64,000 bases of DNA from Helichrysum umbraculigerum (Eukaryota > Streptophyta > Magnoliopsida > Asterales > Asteraceae), in the NCBI GenBank assembly GCA_949592205.1, contig CATIUR010000014.1:2044501-2108500 (forward strand), written 5' to 3'. A program made the position numbers and the translations under genes. Shown in pieces: positions 33,078-45,400 of this stretch. Under the pieces are notes generated by a model, which searched no databases, was not told where the DNA came from, and was given only the letters and a program-made list of their open reading frames with translations. Positions within the stretch are counted from its first letter, which is position 1, and every line of letters begins with the position of its first letter.

Positions 33078-36000
33078 ATGCCGCCAAAGACAAGACCATA
33101 CACAGATGCCCAGATTACCTCCCTTATAACCCAGTCTGTTACTGAAGCCTTGGCTCGGAATACTCCACCAAGTTCCACGAGGAACAGCGATGCTGCTGAA
33201 ACCCCTGCTGCTAAACCTTGTTCTTACAAGGACTTCCAGAACTGCAAACCCCTAAACTTTGCAGGTACTGAGGGAGCTATCGGTCTAGTACGCTGGATCG
33301 AGAAAGTTGAGTCTGTATTTCTGATCTGCAACTGTGCGGAGGGAGACAAAGTTAAGTTCTCCGTTAGTACTTTTACTGACACCGCACTCACCTGGTGGAA
33401 CACATATGCCCAGACTGTGGGTGTTGCTAATGCTTACAAACTCCCGTGGGAGGAGTTGAAGAAGATGTTGAGGGGCGAGTATTGCCCCAGGGATGAATTG
33501 AAACAACTAGAAGTGGAATTCTGGAACCACAAGATGCAGGGTGATGACATCACCGGATACACAAACCGTTTCCACCAACTGGCACTTCTGTGCCCCACCA
33601 TGGTCGATCCTGAGTACAAGAGGATCGAGAAATTTGTTGATGGTCTTCCTGAGAGACTCCAAGACCTGGTAACTTCTTCCAAACCGGGTACTATTCAGAG
33701 CGCCATCCGTATGGCCCATGAACTAACGGCAAATTCTGTCCGCCGTGGCACAACTTCAACCCCATCTGCAAAAAACAAACGCAAGTGGGAAGGAAACCCC
33801 AACACATCCAACCAAACCTCCAACAAAAAGCCTGAGTACATTAAGGCTTATTCATCTGGAACTTCGGAAAAGAAAGGGTACAGCGGGAACAAACCATACT
33901 GTTCCAAATGCAGCCGCCATCATGACGGTTCTTGCCCTTGCTCCAACTGCAAACGGTTCGGGCATCTAGCCAAGGATTGCCGAACCAACATTTCTACCCC
34001 CAACACTAATGCACCAAAGGCATGCTTTGGGTGCGGAAATTCAGGGCACTTCAAGAAAGATTGCCCAAAGCTGAAAAACAACAACAACCTTGCTCGTGGT
34101 AGAGCATTCGTTATCAAGGCTGGGGAAGCCAGACAAGACCCGAACGTCGTGACGGGTACGTTCCTTCTCAACGACCTTACTGCTTCTGTATTATTTGATA
34201 CCGGTGCCGATAGAAGCTTCATTTCTGAGAAATTTAGCCCTTTACTTGATATAACTCCCACTGCCTTAGATGCTAAATACATTGTAGAATTAGCTAACGG
34301 CAAACTGATTGAGACTGATAGCATCATACACAACTGTACACTTAACCTCACCAACGAAACGTTTTCCATTGATTTAATCCCTGTCGAGATCGGCAGCTTC
34401 GATATTATTGTCGGTATGGATTGGTTATCCAAGCACAGAGCTGAAATCATCTGTCATGACAAACTCGTTCGCATACCTCTTGTCTCCGGTGGAACCTTAG
34501 TCCTACAAGGGGAGACCGGTAGACGGAATCTGAATATTGTATCCTGTCTGAAAACGAGAAAATATCTACGAAAAGGGTATCAAGCCATCCTCGCACATGT
34601 AACGGAGAAGAAGTCAGAGGAGAAGCGACTTGAGGATGTTCCGATCGTGCGGGATTTCCCGGAAGTCTTTCCTGAAGACTTGCCCGGACTTCCGCCACCT
34701 AGACAAGTTGAATTTCAAATTGAACTTGTGCCTGGAGCTGCACCCGTGGCACGAGCCCCTTACCGTTTAGCACCATCCGAAATGCAGGAGTTGTCTAACC
34801 AACTACAGGAACTCCTGGACAGAGGATTCATTCGACCAAGTTCCTCGCCTTGGGGAGCTCCGGTCTTATTCGTGAAAAAGAAAGATGGATCTTTCCGCAT
34901 GTGTATCGACTACCGAGAGCTGAATAAGCTAACCATAAAGAATCGGTACCCACTTCCTAGAATCGATGACCTGTTTGACCAACTCCAGGGATCGAGTGTT
35001 TACTCAAAGATTGATCTACGGTCGGGTTATCATCAACTCCGAGTCCGTGACAATGATATCCCAAAGACAGCTTTCCGAACTCGTTATGGGCATTACGAAT
35101 TCCAAGTAATGCCATTCGGGTTGACCAACGCACCGGCCGTATTCATGGACCTTATGAATCGGGTGTGCAAACCATATCTTGACAAATTCGTCATTGTGTT
35201 CATCGATGATATCCTGATTTACTCTCGCAACGAGCAGGAACATGCTCAACATCTGAAAACCATTCTAGGACTCCTGAAACACGAAGAGTTATATGCCAAA
35301 TTCTCTAAGTGTGAGTTCTGGATTCGAACCGTTCAATTCCTCGGGCACGTGATTGACAGCCAAGGAATTCATGTTGATCCCGCCAAGATTGAAGCAATCA
35401 AGGGCTGGGAGTCACCGACCACTCCAACCGAAGTGAGACAATTCTTAGGTCTTGCTGGTTATTACCGCCGATTCATCGAAAACTTTTCAAGAATAGCTGT
35501 TCCCCTAACCACACTGACTAAGAAAGATAAGAAGTTCGATTGGACTGATAAACAAGAGTCAGCTTTACAACTATTGAAAAACAAACTTTGCAGTGCACCG
35601 ATCTTGTCCTTACCCGAGGGCACCGACGATTTCGTAGTTTACTGCGATGCCTCACACCAAGGACTTGGTTGTGTGTTGATGCAACGGGAAAAAGTCATTG
35701 CCTATGCCTCACGACAACTAAAAATCCACGAGAAAAACTATACGACCCACGACCTCGAGTTAGGTGCTGTGGTCTTCGCATTGAAAATCTGGAGACATTA
35801 TCTCTACGGTACGAAAAGCACTATCTTCACTGATCACAAAAGTCTCCAACACATATTCGATCAGAAGGATCTAAACATGAGGCAACGTCGCTGGGTTGAG
35901 TTACTTAGTGACTACGACTGCGAGATCAAATACCATCCGGGCAAGGCTAACGTAGTTGCCGATGCCTTAAGCCGAAAAGAACGAGTGAAACCCCTTCGAG

Positions 36001-37487
36001 TCCGAGCACTCTCTATGACAATTCGTAACGAGCTCCCTGCTCAAATCCTTACCGCTCAACTTGAAGCACTCAGCGATGAAAACTTGAAAAATGAAGCCTT
36101 GCGAGGCTTGGATAAACGATTCGAAATCAAACCTGATGGAACTCGATACTTCTCTAACCGGGTGTGGTTACCCAAATTCGGAAACTTGCGAGATTTGGTG
36201 ATGGCTGAAGCTCACAAATCTCGATACTCTATACATCCTGGTTCTGATAAAATGTATCATGACGTCAAAGGGTTGTATTGGTGGCCTAACATGAAAGCTG
36301 ACATTGCCTTGTACGTCAGTAAATGCCTAACCTGTTCCAAAGTCAAGGCCGAACACCAAAGACCCTCGGGGTTGCTCCAACAACCTGAAATTCCTCAATG
36401 GAAATGGGAACAGATTTCCATGGACTTCATCACCAAACTACCGAAAACTTCGAGTGGTTGCGATACCATTTGGGTGATCGTGGACCGTCTCACGAAATCT
36501 GCTCATTTTCTGGCCATCAAGGAAACCGACAAGATGGAGCGTCTGACTCGCATCTATGTCAAAGAAATCATCTCGCGACACGGTGTACCTATCTCGATCA
36601 TCTCGGATAGGGACAGCCGTTTTACTTCTAACTTTTGGCAATCACTACAGAAATCTCTTGGTACTCGTCTGGATATGAGTACTGCTTATCACCCGCAAAC
36701 CGATGGCCAAAGCGAGCGAACTATTCAAACACTGGAGGATATGCTACGAGCCTGCGTAGTTGACTTCGGTACTTCTTGGGAAAATCACTTACCGTTGTGC
36801 GAGTTCTCGTACAACAACAGTTACCATACCAGCATAAAGGCTGCACCCTTCGAGGCACTTTACGGGCGTAAATGCCGATCACCTATCTGTTGGACTGAGT
36901 TAGGAGATTCCCAACTCACGGGTCCAGAAATCATTCAGGAAACTACTGAGAAAATCATCGGTATCCAAAACCGGCTGAAAGCCGCACGTGATCGTCAGAA
37001 AAGCTATGCTGACGTGAGACGCTAACACCTTGAGTTCCAGGTAGGGGACAAGGTACTTCTCAAAGTGGCACCGTGGAAGGGTGTCATTCGATTCGGAAAG
37101 CGAAGCAAACTAAATCCTAGATACATCGGACCATTCGAAATCCTGGAAAGGATTGGTCCAGTGGCATACCGCCTGCAACTTCCTGCTGAACTTAGCAGCG
37201 TACACAACACATTCCACATTTCTAACTTGAAGAAATGTCTGTCTGACGAGACACTGATTATACCGCTCGACGAAATTCAAATCGATGATAAACTTCATTT
37301 TGTCGAGGAGCCTATGGAAATCATGGACCGTGAGGTCAAACGATTGAAACAGAGTCGTATTCCCATCGTAAAGGTCAGGTGGAATTCTAGGCGCGGCCCT
37401 GAGTTCACCTGGGAACGGGAAGACCAAATGCGACAGAAATACCCACATCTCTTCCCAGATAACGCACCGTCCGTGCACTCAAGCTAA
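33078..37487 (+). pseudogene. gag-pol: D gag-pol with chromodomain, one internal stop
   Basis: Single-frame chromovirus polyprotein. Gag core at about 50-220; zinc knuckles [14 protein letters not shown] and [14 protein letters not shown] (about 285-330); protease [12 protein letters not shown] (about 372); [15 protein letters not shown] (about 704); RNase [13 protein letters not shown] (about 852); integrase with an HHCC finger (about 1046) and [15 protein letters not shown] (about 1172). After TAA at 37023-37025 the frame continues with the integrase C-terminal region ([13 protein letters not shown]) and a chromodomain ([23 protein letters not shown]) ending at 37487. The stop would yield a 1315-residue protein lacking the chromatin-targeting domain. 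All earlier domains look complete. Confidence 0.93.
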
Positions 37488-37520
37488 TTTCGGGACAAAA
37501 TTTCTTTAACAAGGGGAGAA

Positions 37521-39928
37521 TGTAACACCTGCATAATTAGAATAATTAATTATGCCTAATTGTTTGTAACTAGTTGTAATTAGTATGTAATAGGACTAAT
37601 TACAGGCTCTATTTGTATATATATATAAGGTGATTTATATATATGTGTGTACTTACGCGATTTGGATAAATCGTGCGAATTAACCGGACGGAGTCCGACA
37701 CAGTTTACTTGGACGTTGGTGACAGAAATTTACTTAAATAATGAGAACGTATTTTGTTATATAAAATACGCAACCGAACGAGCATTATTTATATATTATC
37801 GCGACGACATTTTAACTAACGCAACAAAACGTAATGAACGCGACTTAATAATTAAAATATTGCGACAAATATTTTACTATTAATTTCAAAGTATTTTTAT
37901 TTAAATACTTTAGTTACATTTTAAAAATATAAACGTTTGGTTAAATATTAAAAACTAGTGATTAAACGATTAGGATACGGAGTCAACACTGTGTTTTGGG
38001 GAGTATTTCCCCCTCCTTCCTTGGTGGATCAGCCAAACCCCACCCCCACACCCACTTTTCTCTTTCATTTTTCATTATCACAAAAACACACACAAACCAA
38101 ACTCTCTCAACCTCAATTCACACCAAATTTTCGGAATCAAATCCCGACCACGAAAATTACATATTCAGAATCACCATCACGAGTGGAGCAAGAATATCAA
38201 GACCGTTTTCATCGTTTCATCCTTCATTTGGCTCGATTCGCAAAAGTAAGAAAATTCTAAAATCTTAGATCTACTCTATTTGGTGTAATGTTTTGATGTT
38301 TTGATGTGTACACAACTTAGATATAACCTAATACATGAAGAATACACGATTTTATAGCTCAAAAATGGGTTAGATTTGCGTTTTTGGTCGAAAATTCTTG
38401 AAACCCGAAAGTTTCTGGGCTGGTGTTCATACATGCGACACAAGCCTTGTGTCGCAAGCTGTGTCGCATAAACCCGTTTGTGTCGCACCTTGTGTCGTAC
38501 CAATCCTTTAGTGTCGTAACCTTTGCGACACAATATTGTGTCGCACTCTATGTCGCATACTATGTCGTATTTAATACGACACAACCGTTATGTCGCTATT
38601 GAATTAGCATCGCAAGCTTTTGCGACACAACCACTGTGTCGCAGAGCTCTTGTGTCGCACTTTATGCGACACAACCACTGTGTCGCATACCAAACTTTAG
38701 TGTCGCAGATTGTATCGCAAAAACACAGAAAACCAGAATTTTAAAGTCAAAGTTACTGTACAAAAAAAAGTCAAATTTTACTGTAGCAGTACTGTAGCAA
38801 ATCTACTGTAGCAAAGTCAATATTTTAGAATTTTTGCTACAAACCGTCACCAACGGGCCGAACATGTTTTCCAACAAACAAACAATTACAGACATACGGA
38901 CAAACATTGGATATACTAGTTGTGTACAACTAAACGAAACGTCTCACGAGACACATACTTACATAACCTCATATGTTTAGGCATTTGAAGGTTACGGGTT
39001 CGGAGAACCTACTTGCTATATTTACTACTTGCTATTTGCTACGGCTTATTACGAGACTCAGGTGAGTCTTACGACCCCACTTTTACTGTTTTATCTTATT
39101 GGGGGAGAAACATGCTACTACTTTTCCTTGAACACAAGTACTAAACTGTTTACTATACCAAACGGAATTGCATGAGTTTACTTACAAACAGAAGTCTCTC
39201 CATCATATATCGTTAGTTATGGACTTAAGCGCGAACACTAGTTAATGGATCCATTAGGGAAATGACCCTCCCCACCCGGGGCAGTAGCGCTGCCACGTAC
39301 TGATTTACACGTAGAAACGGGTGACTACTTATTCGTTACTGATGCTTGCTCAACTACGAGCATGTCACGGGAGCAAACTTATTACTTACGGGTTAAGCTT
39401 CGATTATGAGCCTCATGGCAACGGTATAAACTTACTTACTTACATTTGCGGGATTGCAAATACTGGTTTACGATTTCTAGATTGAAATTGCTGATTTTAC
39501 GCCTGCGGGCATTAATGATGAAATCTCGTGTTCAAAGCTGATATTAGTTACAAACCTGTGAGATTCACTAACCTTTTGGTTGACACTTTTTAGCATGTTT
39601 TCTCAGGTACTCGGATGGAGTAGGATTACTCCAGGATTTTTAGCTAGAGTCGCATGATTTCAACACAACTGCATTAACGGAGATTCTTAGCATTATCTTT
39701 TGTATATTTTGATTATGTAATAGAATCTCCCGCTACACGCGCGGACTCTAGGGAAACTACATTTTTGTATACGAAAACACTAAGTTTTCAAACAATATAT
39801 CTATGGAATGTAACTAATTTACAAACGTTGCATATAGATGTCGTTTACTTTACCTTTGTGCTATGATATTTGATTAGTAACACCCCAAACTATGCTTCCG
39901 CAAAACAGTGAATTTACGGGGTGTTACA
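37521..39928 (+). repeat. D 3' LTR
   Basis: 2408 bp, the partner of 29556-31965, preceded by the polypurine tract AAGGGGAGAA and followed by AATGA, the target duplication in C gag. Confidence 0.95.
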
Positions 39929-39933
39929 AATGA

Positions 39934-42033
39934 TACGTTCTTAATAACATCTTTCTGTGCCTCTGACTGTTCAGGTTTATCAGCTACTGAAATCTCAGGA
40001 TTAACTTCAGTCATCTCAGAATCTTCAGGAATAGGAGTGTAATTGGCATTAAAAGGCGGGGATACATCATTGTAACCTAACCCAGTCTTGTCCTTTACAC
40101 TACGTTGAGCATCTAACATTTTATCCATTTGAGATGTCCTATAGTTCTCAAGTTTACGGTTTTGCTCAATTAACCTTAAGTTAAGGTTCACTATTTCCTG
40201 ATCCTTACTAGCAATTGTCTCATTTAAGTCTTTAATATTCATATAGAGACCATCTATGATCACAGATTATTCACTTATGGTATCTCTAAGTTTTGTTCTA
40301 TCCGAAGCATCAGACTTAATTTTATCTTTTAAGACATGTTTATCATCACTTAATCTACGAATATCCATAATGGCTTGATCGAGTTCAGATCTAACAGTCT
40401 TATAAGATTCCTTATCCATATTCAATTGAGATGACAAATTGCTGTTTGACACAGTTAAGACACTATTATGAGATTGTAAATCAGTAACTAAGTAACAAAC
40501 ATCAGCAAGATTAAGAATATCTAAACATACCTTCTTCTTGTCAGTTTGTAATTCAGCCATGCGTGCCACGAATTCCTCAGGACTCATATCTGGAGCTGAA
40601 TCCATATATAGCACGTCATCATCACTTGCCTTCACTTCAGACTCAGGCACCTCTACTCTCTGTTCCATATCAGTGGGCATGTAGGAAACTGATCCAGCAG
40701 TTGTTTCTTCGATCTCGGCCATCAAGGCTTCCTCAGAATGAGCTTGCCAATCATAAGAGCCATCCAACTGCTTCACCACTAAGGCTTTGGAAGCGAGAGT
40801 ACTTCCCGAACCTTGTTTTCCTTGTGCTTCTACTTTAGGTCTTTGGCATTCTCTAGCAAAATGACCAATACCCTGACAGTTAAAGCATCTGACCTTGGTT
40901 TTGTCAAACCCTGATCTATTGCCCAACACCTTTCTACCAGTTTTCTTGAGGAAATTCTTCACCTTTCTAGAAATCAACGCAAGTTGATCTTGAAGCTCCA
41001 ATTCCTCAAGATAATCAGAATCTATCTGCTCATAATCCTCATCAAACAGAATAGGATCATTGATCTTTCCCTCCATGTAGTTCTCATATGATGCCACAAA
41101 GGAAGCAAGAACAGACAGTTGCTGTTCAGCAGATTTCACACTTATCGGCATTTTTTGATGCTCTTGAGGTGACTTCTCAGAATTCTTTCTCTTTGTCTCA
41201 TCACCAGAGGAGGAAATAAAACACAGATCTTCAGTAATCATTTCTCCATTTTCACTAGTATCACCAACTAACAGTGCAGTGGTCAAACTAGATGACGCAG
41301 TCGAAAGACTTTACTTTCCATGATACAACCCAGGGTTCTGAACCTGATCAGAATCACTATCTCTTGACTTCTTGGAGAAATCATAACCTTTCAGCTTGTC
41401 AATGACTTGCTCTAAGGTCATAGTAGAATACCTAGTTTCGTTATCCTTAATCATAACACCATACATTTCCCATTTAGAAGGCAAACCCTCAAGAAACTTG
41501 TCGGTTTTAGATACTTCTTCTTCAACAATCTCATGGTATTCTAATTCACTTAGTAGATGGTAGAAACGCGTGATGTAGGCATCAAGATCTTCTCCTTTTA
41601 AAGCTTTAAACATAGTAAACTGCTTTTTAAGAAGACTCCTCTTGCCAGCTCTTACTTGTGGACTTCCCTCACCTCTTTTCTCTTGAGCTTCCCAGAGCGT
41701 TCTAGCAGTATGAAAAGATTTCAGTTGATGAGCAATCTCTTTAGGAAGACACATCTTTATGCAAGAATGTGATTTATTTTCATTTCTGTAAGCTTCCTTC
41801 TCTTGATCACTCATGTTTGCATAGGTAAGAACCACAGTAGCATTTTGAACAGTTTGAGTAGGTGGGGTGTATCCACTCTTGATACACATCCAGATTGACA
41901 GGTCATGGAATCTACAGTAAGATTCAAATCTGTCCTTCCAATTGTAGTGATCTTCGATTCTTAACAACTTAGGTGGAACGTTTGACTTTCCCACCTCGTG
42001 GTCCATTTCGATCATTCTACTTAAGTCAGACAT
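39934..42033 (-). pseudogene. gag: C gag, 5' part, two internal stops
   Basis: Starts at 42033 (MSDLSRMIEMDHEVGKSN). It has the capsid segment PPKLLRIEDHYNWKDRF, a UBN2-like core (KGEDLDAYITRFYHLL) and zinc knuckle CFNCQGIGHFAREC (about 40870), then a long coiled-coil region rich in Asp and Lys. TAA codons at 41311-41313 and 40267-40269 interrupt an otherwise continuous frame; both look like CAA to TAA transitions. D interrupts the gene at 39933. The remainder is at 28839-29550. Confidence 0.9.
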
Positions 42034-42061
42034 CTTAAAACGTAAAATTAAACTGTTTCAG

Positions 42062-42290
42062 CGAATTCAGAAAACTCGACTCGCAAGACTCAGCTCAACT
42101 CGCAATCTCAGCTCGACTCGCAGAATTCGTCGATTCGCAAGCCTCAGTTCGGATTGCTAAAAGATGTCGATTCGCAACTGATGTCGATTCGCGAGGGATC
42201 TCGGTTCGACTCGCAAGCCTCAGTTCGACTCGCTAGTTCAACTCGGTTCGCAGGCGACGCTGGAACCCTAATCTCGACTCGCGAAACGGC
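42062..42290. repeat. ACTCGC/GCGAGT repeat cassette in C gag leader
   Basis: About a dozen words such as TCGACTCGCA, GATTCGCAA and AACTCGCAATCTCAG between gag start and primer site. The rest of the leader, 42291-42479, is plain. Confidence 0.82.
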
Positions 42291-42479
42291 TGTTAAACCC
42301 GAAAACGAATTTTTAAGGTATTTTTACGACTGAAACTTAAAATTTCGGCTGTAAACAAACCCTAAAATGTCCAGAGAATGATTTTGATCGTTAGTATTGC
42401 AAGAATGCACGTAAAAACGACCCGAATCAAAAACGCAATAACACTAAAACTTATGAACACACTCGTATTTAGCCCGAAA

Positions 42480-42491
42480 GCTCTGATACCA
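42480..42491 (-). other. C primer binding site (Met-tRNA type)
   Basis: Minus-strand TGGTATCAGAGC, two bases from the 5' LTR. Confidence 0.9.
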
Positions 42492-42493
42492 GA

Positions 42494-43074
42494 TGTAAGT
42501 CCCCTAGTTTTAGGATCGATAACTTCGTTATCTGTAGTATTAAGGTGCGGAATCCCTCAATACGGTGTTATCTTACTAACAACGAATATGTTCGTATTGC
42601 GTTTAATAAGACTTAGCTTTAAACGATAAATCGTCAAAACCTAGTCGTAGGTTATGTTTTCTCTGGTTTGCTGGAATCGCAGAATGTAAAAGTATCAAAA
42701 GTGTTAAGGTTTTTCACGATTGAAAAACCTTTTATATTTTGTCTCGGCTCGGCTCGCATGGGCCTGAGAGTTCGGTCCAACTCGCAGCCCAAGTCAGCCC
42801 AGTGACTCGGCTCGCCAAACTCAATCTACACGAGTTCAGATCTCACCTCACAGCTCGACTCGCTGCGACCTGAGATCTCGACTCGCTACGCATCAAACGT
42901 CTATTATTTATTTTGTATTTAATTATTCGTCTAACTTAACAAAACAATATGTTTAACGAATATCACTAACAGAACAAATATTCTTTAACAAATCCAAACC
43001 AATATACAAACACAATAATAATTACACTAGTCCTATTTCAAGCTAGATCTGTTGTCACACTCTATGTTCCAACA
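42494..43074 (-). repeat. C LTR (5' LTR in element orientation)
   Basis: 581 bp, the partner of 18265-18845. TATA box at 42728-42739, repeat cassette at 42745-42892, right target duplication AAATT at 43075-43079. Confidence 0.95.
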
Positions 43075-43079
43075 AAATT

Positions 43080-44122
43080 ACATTGCAAAGAAAATATTTG
43101 ATGCAGGATTCTATTGGCCAACGATTTTTAAAGATACGTATGCATTCGTAAAAAGTTGTGATTCATGTCAAAGAGCTGGGAATATTTCTAAAAAGGATGA
43201 AATGCCACAAAAGGGTATCCAGGTGTGTGAAATTTTTGAGATCTGGGGAACAGATTTTATGGGACCATTTCCTATAAGTCACGGTAACACATACATATTA
43301 GTCGCTGTAGATTATGTTTCAAAATGGGCTGAGGCAAAAGCATTACCTACAAATGATGCTCGAGTTGTTGTGAAGTTTCTGAAACAATTATTTTCAAGAT
43401 TTGGAACTCCTAGAGCATTGATTAGCGATAGAGGTACTCATTTTTGTAACGCTCAGATGGAGAAAGTATTAAGAAGATATGGAGTTAGTCATCGATTTGC
43501 TACACCTTATCATCCACAAACAAGTGGACAAGTTGAAAATACCAATCGTGCATTAAAACGTATTTTGGAACGTTCTGTTAGTTCTAACAGGAAAGATTGG
43601 TCGGAAAAATTAGATGATGCACTTTGGGCATACAGAACAGCGTTTAAAACACCTACAGGATGTACTCCCTATAGAATGGTTTATGGAAAAGCTTGTCATT
43701 TACTAGTAGAAATAGAACATAAGGCATATTGGGCACTTAGAGAATGTAATATGGATAAAGATGAAGTTGATAAGCATCGGTTCTTACAGTTAAATGAATT
43801 AGATGAGCTTCGTTGGAATGCTTATGAGAATTCGAGGTTTTATAAAGAACGAACGAAGAAATGGCATGATGCAAAACTTCGAGGAGATAAAGATTTTATT
43901 GCAGGAGAACGAGTACTTTGATATAATTCACGCCTTCGTTTATTTCCGGGTAAATTAAAGTCAAGATGGAGTGGACCATTTGTTATTGATCAAGTTAATA
44001 TGAATGGGAGTGTGGATTTGATAGGATCAGATGGGACTATTTTTACGGTTAATGGACATCGTTTAAAGATATATTATGAAGATACTTCGATTGAAGAATT
44101 TTTAGAAATACCTTTGGAATAA
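43080..44122 (+). pseudogene. gag-pol: G1 integrase, 3' part of gag-pol
   Basis: Resumes G1 pol after C: the second half of the zinc finger (CDSCQRAG), the integrase core ([28 protein letters not shown]) and C-terminal region. A TGA at 43919-43921 ends the ORF 66 codons before the family stop TAA (44120-44122). The TGA is also present in G2 at 52841-52843, so it predates the separation of the copies. Confidence 0.92.
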
Positions 44123-44734
44123 GGAGGTTATATGTCGAACTTACCGACATAAAACAAAAGTGCTTCTCGGGAGACAACCCGTGTTTATGTTTTTATGTTA
44201 TTTATTTTATTTTTCAAGATGAACTTTGTGGGTGTGTTCCCTGGAAACCCTCACGAGACTATAACTCGTCCACTTGGGATACCGAGGGGTTTAAAGGCTT
44301 ATTGCATATGCTAAATGCAATCGTGATTAACTACGAAAGTGTGGATGTTGTATATTATTTTACGAGATGAAGAAACTAAACGTTGAAGCAGATACTTAGC
44401 CGATGATGAAATTCAAGATTTCAGTCAGGGGAGTTTTTCTGTTCTATTTTTCTTTCCCTTACTCACTTTTATCTACCAATTTTTATACAATGAGGGCATT
44501 GTATAATTTAAGTGTGGGGATAGGGGTTCGTAAGAAAAAGAATTTCTTTAATTAAACACTTAAGTTTGTTTTAAATGAATTTTTGAGAAAATTTAAAATT
44601 TTTAAGTGAATAACTAAGTATTTATTAGTTAGATAACTTTTGTTAAAAGTTTTGTTTTGTATTTAAAAGTTTAGACTTTAATGTGGATTAACTGTTTTGT
44701 ATAAATAATATAAGATACTTAATAAATGAGTGAT

Positions 44735-45089
44735 ATATAGTTACATGATATGATGTACTAATAGGCAATCTATATGAAGATTTCTGAATTTTTAAATAAA
44801 TTAAATAAATAATTTGTTTATTATTTTATGATACATAATATGATGTATGATATAAAAGTCTTAATTCTTAGATTTATCATGCGATAATTTTATATATCTT
44901 TATACTTATATGAAAACATTTGGGGTATACTAATTGTTTCCTTTGTTGTACTAAGTACAGACCTGGTCTCTAATTAGTATTCTTAAATAAAGCCAAAGAA
45001 AGAAAAATCTTTCAAGAAAAATAAAAATCAAACTATGTCGCTTTGTTGTACGATTGTACAGACCTGTCACCGCTGGTTTGAATTTATTA

Positions 45090-45143
<54 letters not shown>

Positions 45144-45400
45144 CTTTACCTGAATCAAGTTATGTTGCTCTGTTGCATGGAAATGCATACCTGTCACCAA
45201 TGTCTTGATTTTTAAAAATGGATTTTATATATTTATTTGGAATATAAAAGTAAATTGCATGATTAAGTTTAAGAGTATATCATATATGGAAATCATAGGT
45301 AGTATGCATACTAACAATAAAAATATATTCAGAAATATAAGTATAGATTGTTTAAAGTGGACAAATATATTAGTAATCAATCATGGATTATATATTACAT
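44735..45400 (+). ncRNA. Conserved 3' noncoding module of G1
   Basis: Blocks matching elements B and C: 44741-44770 (GATGTACTAATAGGC), 44841-44872 (ATGATGTATGA...GTCTTAATT), 44941-44966 and 45041-45070 (hairpins TTGTACTAAGTACA and TTGTACGATTGTACA), 45161-45200 (hairpin TTGCATGGAAATGCA), 45306-45321 (CATACTAACAATAAA), 45355-45378 (TTTAAAGTGGACAAATATA). No coding potential. Working label only. Confidence 0.6.
45094..45142. repeat. (TA)n microsatellite in G1
   Basis: About 49 bp of alternating TA. The G2 copy at 54021-54047 is about 27 bp, so the tract has changed length since the copies separated. Confidence 0.95.

Larger units (their letters stand above)
29556..39928 (+). mobile_element. Tekay/Del-type chromovirus D (Ty3)
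   Basis: 10,373 bp with LTRs of 2410 and 2408 bp (29556-31965, 37521-39928), ends TGTAACACC...GGTGTTACA, target duplication AATGA (29551-29555 and 39929-39933). Met-tRNA primer site at 31969-31980; polypurine tract AAGGGGAGAA at 37511-37520. The LTRs differ by about ten substitutions and one 2-bp indel by eye, roughly 0.4 percent. It codes for a small upstream ORF and gag-pol with a C-terminal chromodomain. 31981-32285 is an untranslated leader with nothing else visible. It is the innermost insertion of the nest. Confidence 0.95.
18265..43074 (-). mobile_element. Sirevirus-type Ty1 retrotransposon C (interrupted by D)
   Basis: LTRs of 581 bp (18265-18845 and 42494-43074), target duplication AAATT (18260-18264 and 43075-43079). 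Without D and its duplicated AATGA the element is about 14.4 kb, long even for this group. Order on the minus strand: LTR, Met-tRNA primer site, leader, gag, pol, conserved 3' module, repeat-rich region, third ORF (spliced), polypurine tract, LTR. By eye I found a single LTR difference (TTTTAC against TTTAAC near 18756). Pol is open throughout; gag has two stops and the third ORF one frameshift. Confidence 0.95.
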
